From Saururus chinensis (taxonomy: Eukaryota; Streptophyta; Magnoliopsida; Piperales; Saururaceae), in NCBI GenBank assembly GCA_035235625.1, contig CP141148.1, forward strand, positions 1,860,001-1,924,000: a DNA stretch of 64,000 bases. Direction: 5' to 3'. Position numbers and translations under genes: made by a program. The notes beneath the pieces were generated by a model that made no database searches, was not told the origin of the DNA, and saw only the letters and a list, made by a program, of their open reading frames with translations. Of this stretch, positions 62,704-64,000 are shown piece after piece. Numbering within the stretch: position 1 is the first letter of the stretch; each line of letters begins with the position of its first letter.

Positions 62704-64000
62704 AATGTGGGAATATGGGCTTGTAATATACGAAGACAAGTTACAAGGACCTAGGGCCCGGCAAAGGCCCAGCCCATGAAACACACAATTCACCTTTGAT
62801 CCATCTAACATCCATTTCATTGTATATACACCAAAATTTATACAAATATACGACAGTTTTTTGTCTTTGGAGACCTTGGTACGTTTCAAGTTCCCACTTC
62901 CATAGAAATACAAAGGGATCTCATTTCTCATAATTCAAGAATTATCATTTTTTTTCTTATTTTTCTAGCTCAATTACGATGCAAGACCGCATATTGTACA
63001 CCATACCGCTTAACTTGGTTGTTTTTCATATTGTGCGACAAAAGGGAGATCACCATACTTGAGAGAATATTCGAAAATGAAGAATTTGACCCTTCAATGT
63101 TTGCCTCAAGTGGGAAGATCTTAACTAGGCAGGATAAGCCTGAAAGCCTCTCAATTAAGCTAGCTTTGTATTGTGAATTGCTTGAGATCAATTTTTGCAT
63201 GTGATGCAAAAAAAATTATGCCTAGTAACGTTTGATGATTTACTCGATGTGTTGCGAATAAAACGAATTAGCAAAAATTTTCATAATCTACTAGAGATAA
63301 ATTTCATTATATGGATTTTTAAATTTTGCAAGTTGGTTGAAAGTGGACAATGGAATAAAAGGTGATGTCATTTTCCAACCATAGGGAATGTTGCTGCACT
63401 CATTGTTGGAGATGGTTACAAGCATTATAGTTAAATTAGATCCTTTTTTTAGGTAGTAGGTCATTTTTTAGGTGTTAGATTTTGGTTTAAAGAAAAGGAT
63501 GTAAATCTGTCAACTTTATGCGTTGCAAGATGAATCTATTATGTCTTTGAGTTGTAGATGGTTATAGAATATATATTTTTGCATAGTGATTGGTATAAAA
63601 GTGTATATTTAAAATTCCATTTACATATGTGAGTCTTGTGTATGTAGAATTCAAACGAAATCCACGAAGACAATGAGTTGTTTGGATGTTAAATTTTTAA
63701 CGATTGTGCCCCAATTTCGGTCTGAATTATCGAAATCATGTTTATGTGCAAAAGGTGGGCAGAATTAAAAAATTCTACGCAAAAGTTGATTCTAAAAGCT
63801 ATTTTGAACCAAAATTGGCCGGAATCATCAAATCATTTCGTGGGGCAATTCTGGCTCCGTTTCGGAATTGTAGTTTTCCTTATTTTTTAACAATTAACTC
63901 TCATATTGATTTGAACCTCAATAAATATACAATATAGGTTGGGCCCACTTTAAAAGTTCAAAATTAGCTACCATTGATCTTATTTGACAGGGCTCAAATT
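62704..64000. other. Upstream flank of RIC1, no gene recognised
   Basis: It contains the RIC1 promoter region at its left end. Open frames at 63,019-63,204 and 63,704-63,937 have no family I recognise. The stretch at 63,640-64,000 has the look of LTR-retrotransposon DNA, but no end is in the window. Confidence 0.4.

Overview
This 64-kb window is nuclear DNA of a flowering plant. The evidence is two intact, intron-rich genes with GT-AG introns that match plant families, embedded in plant-type transposons: long-LTR and Gypsy-type retrotransposons, MULE/FAR1 elements, a CACTA-like element, LINE remnants and a MITE. The sequence does not show the species.

Layout. 1-10.8 kb is old repeat DNA. It holds the 3' part of a long-LTR element (1-2809), a second LTR-like unit ending near 5330, and a diverged inverted relative at 9.4-10.3 kb. 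10.8-28.5 kb is a nested transposon block. A 106-bp minisatellite (11.79-12.48 kb) is followed by a decayed minus-strand MULE gene (12,696-19,990) that joins a FAR1 DNA-binding domain, a MULE transposase and an OTU-like cysteine-protease domain. Its OTU domain is split by a 4,333-bp solo LTR with a perfect 5-bp target duplication. Next come a 2,637-bp MULE deletion derivative with about 330-bp hairpin-rich inverted repeats, tandem duplications, a CACTA-like element made of a triplicated CT-rich unit (24.8-27.3 kb), and a UBA2-type RNA-binding-protein retropseudogene cut off at the CACTA end. 28.5-33.4 kb holds duplicated upstream DNA of the next gene, including an (AT)86 microsatellite. Two pieces that flank the nested block (10.84-11.30 and 28.54-30.13 kb) together match one continuous stretch at 31.1-33.4 kb.

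Genes. 33.5-39.9 kb, plus strand: a complete 19-exon long-chain acyl-CoA synthetase, LACS2-like, 659 aa. An upstream in-frame ATG would add an N-terminus of the kind that is myristoylated and S-acylated. 41.1-62.6 kb, minus strand: a complete 23-exon RIC1 homologue (Rab6 GEF subunit, 1,121 aa). Its introns carry a deleted Gypsy element, a solo LTR, two LINE fragments, a MITE-like element and a long inverted-repeat element. The two genes converge tail to tail with about 1.2 kb between their stop codons. They have unrelated jobs: fatty-acid activation for surface or membrane lipids, and Golgi/endosome Rab activation.

All exon boundaries were derived by hand from splice signals, frame continuity and remembered family sequences. 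No alignment or transcript data were used.
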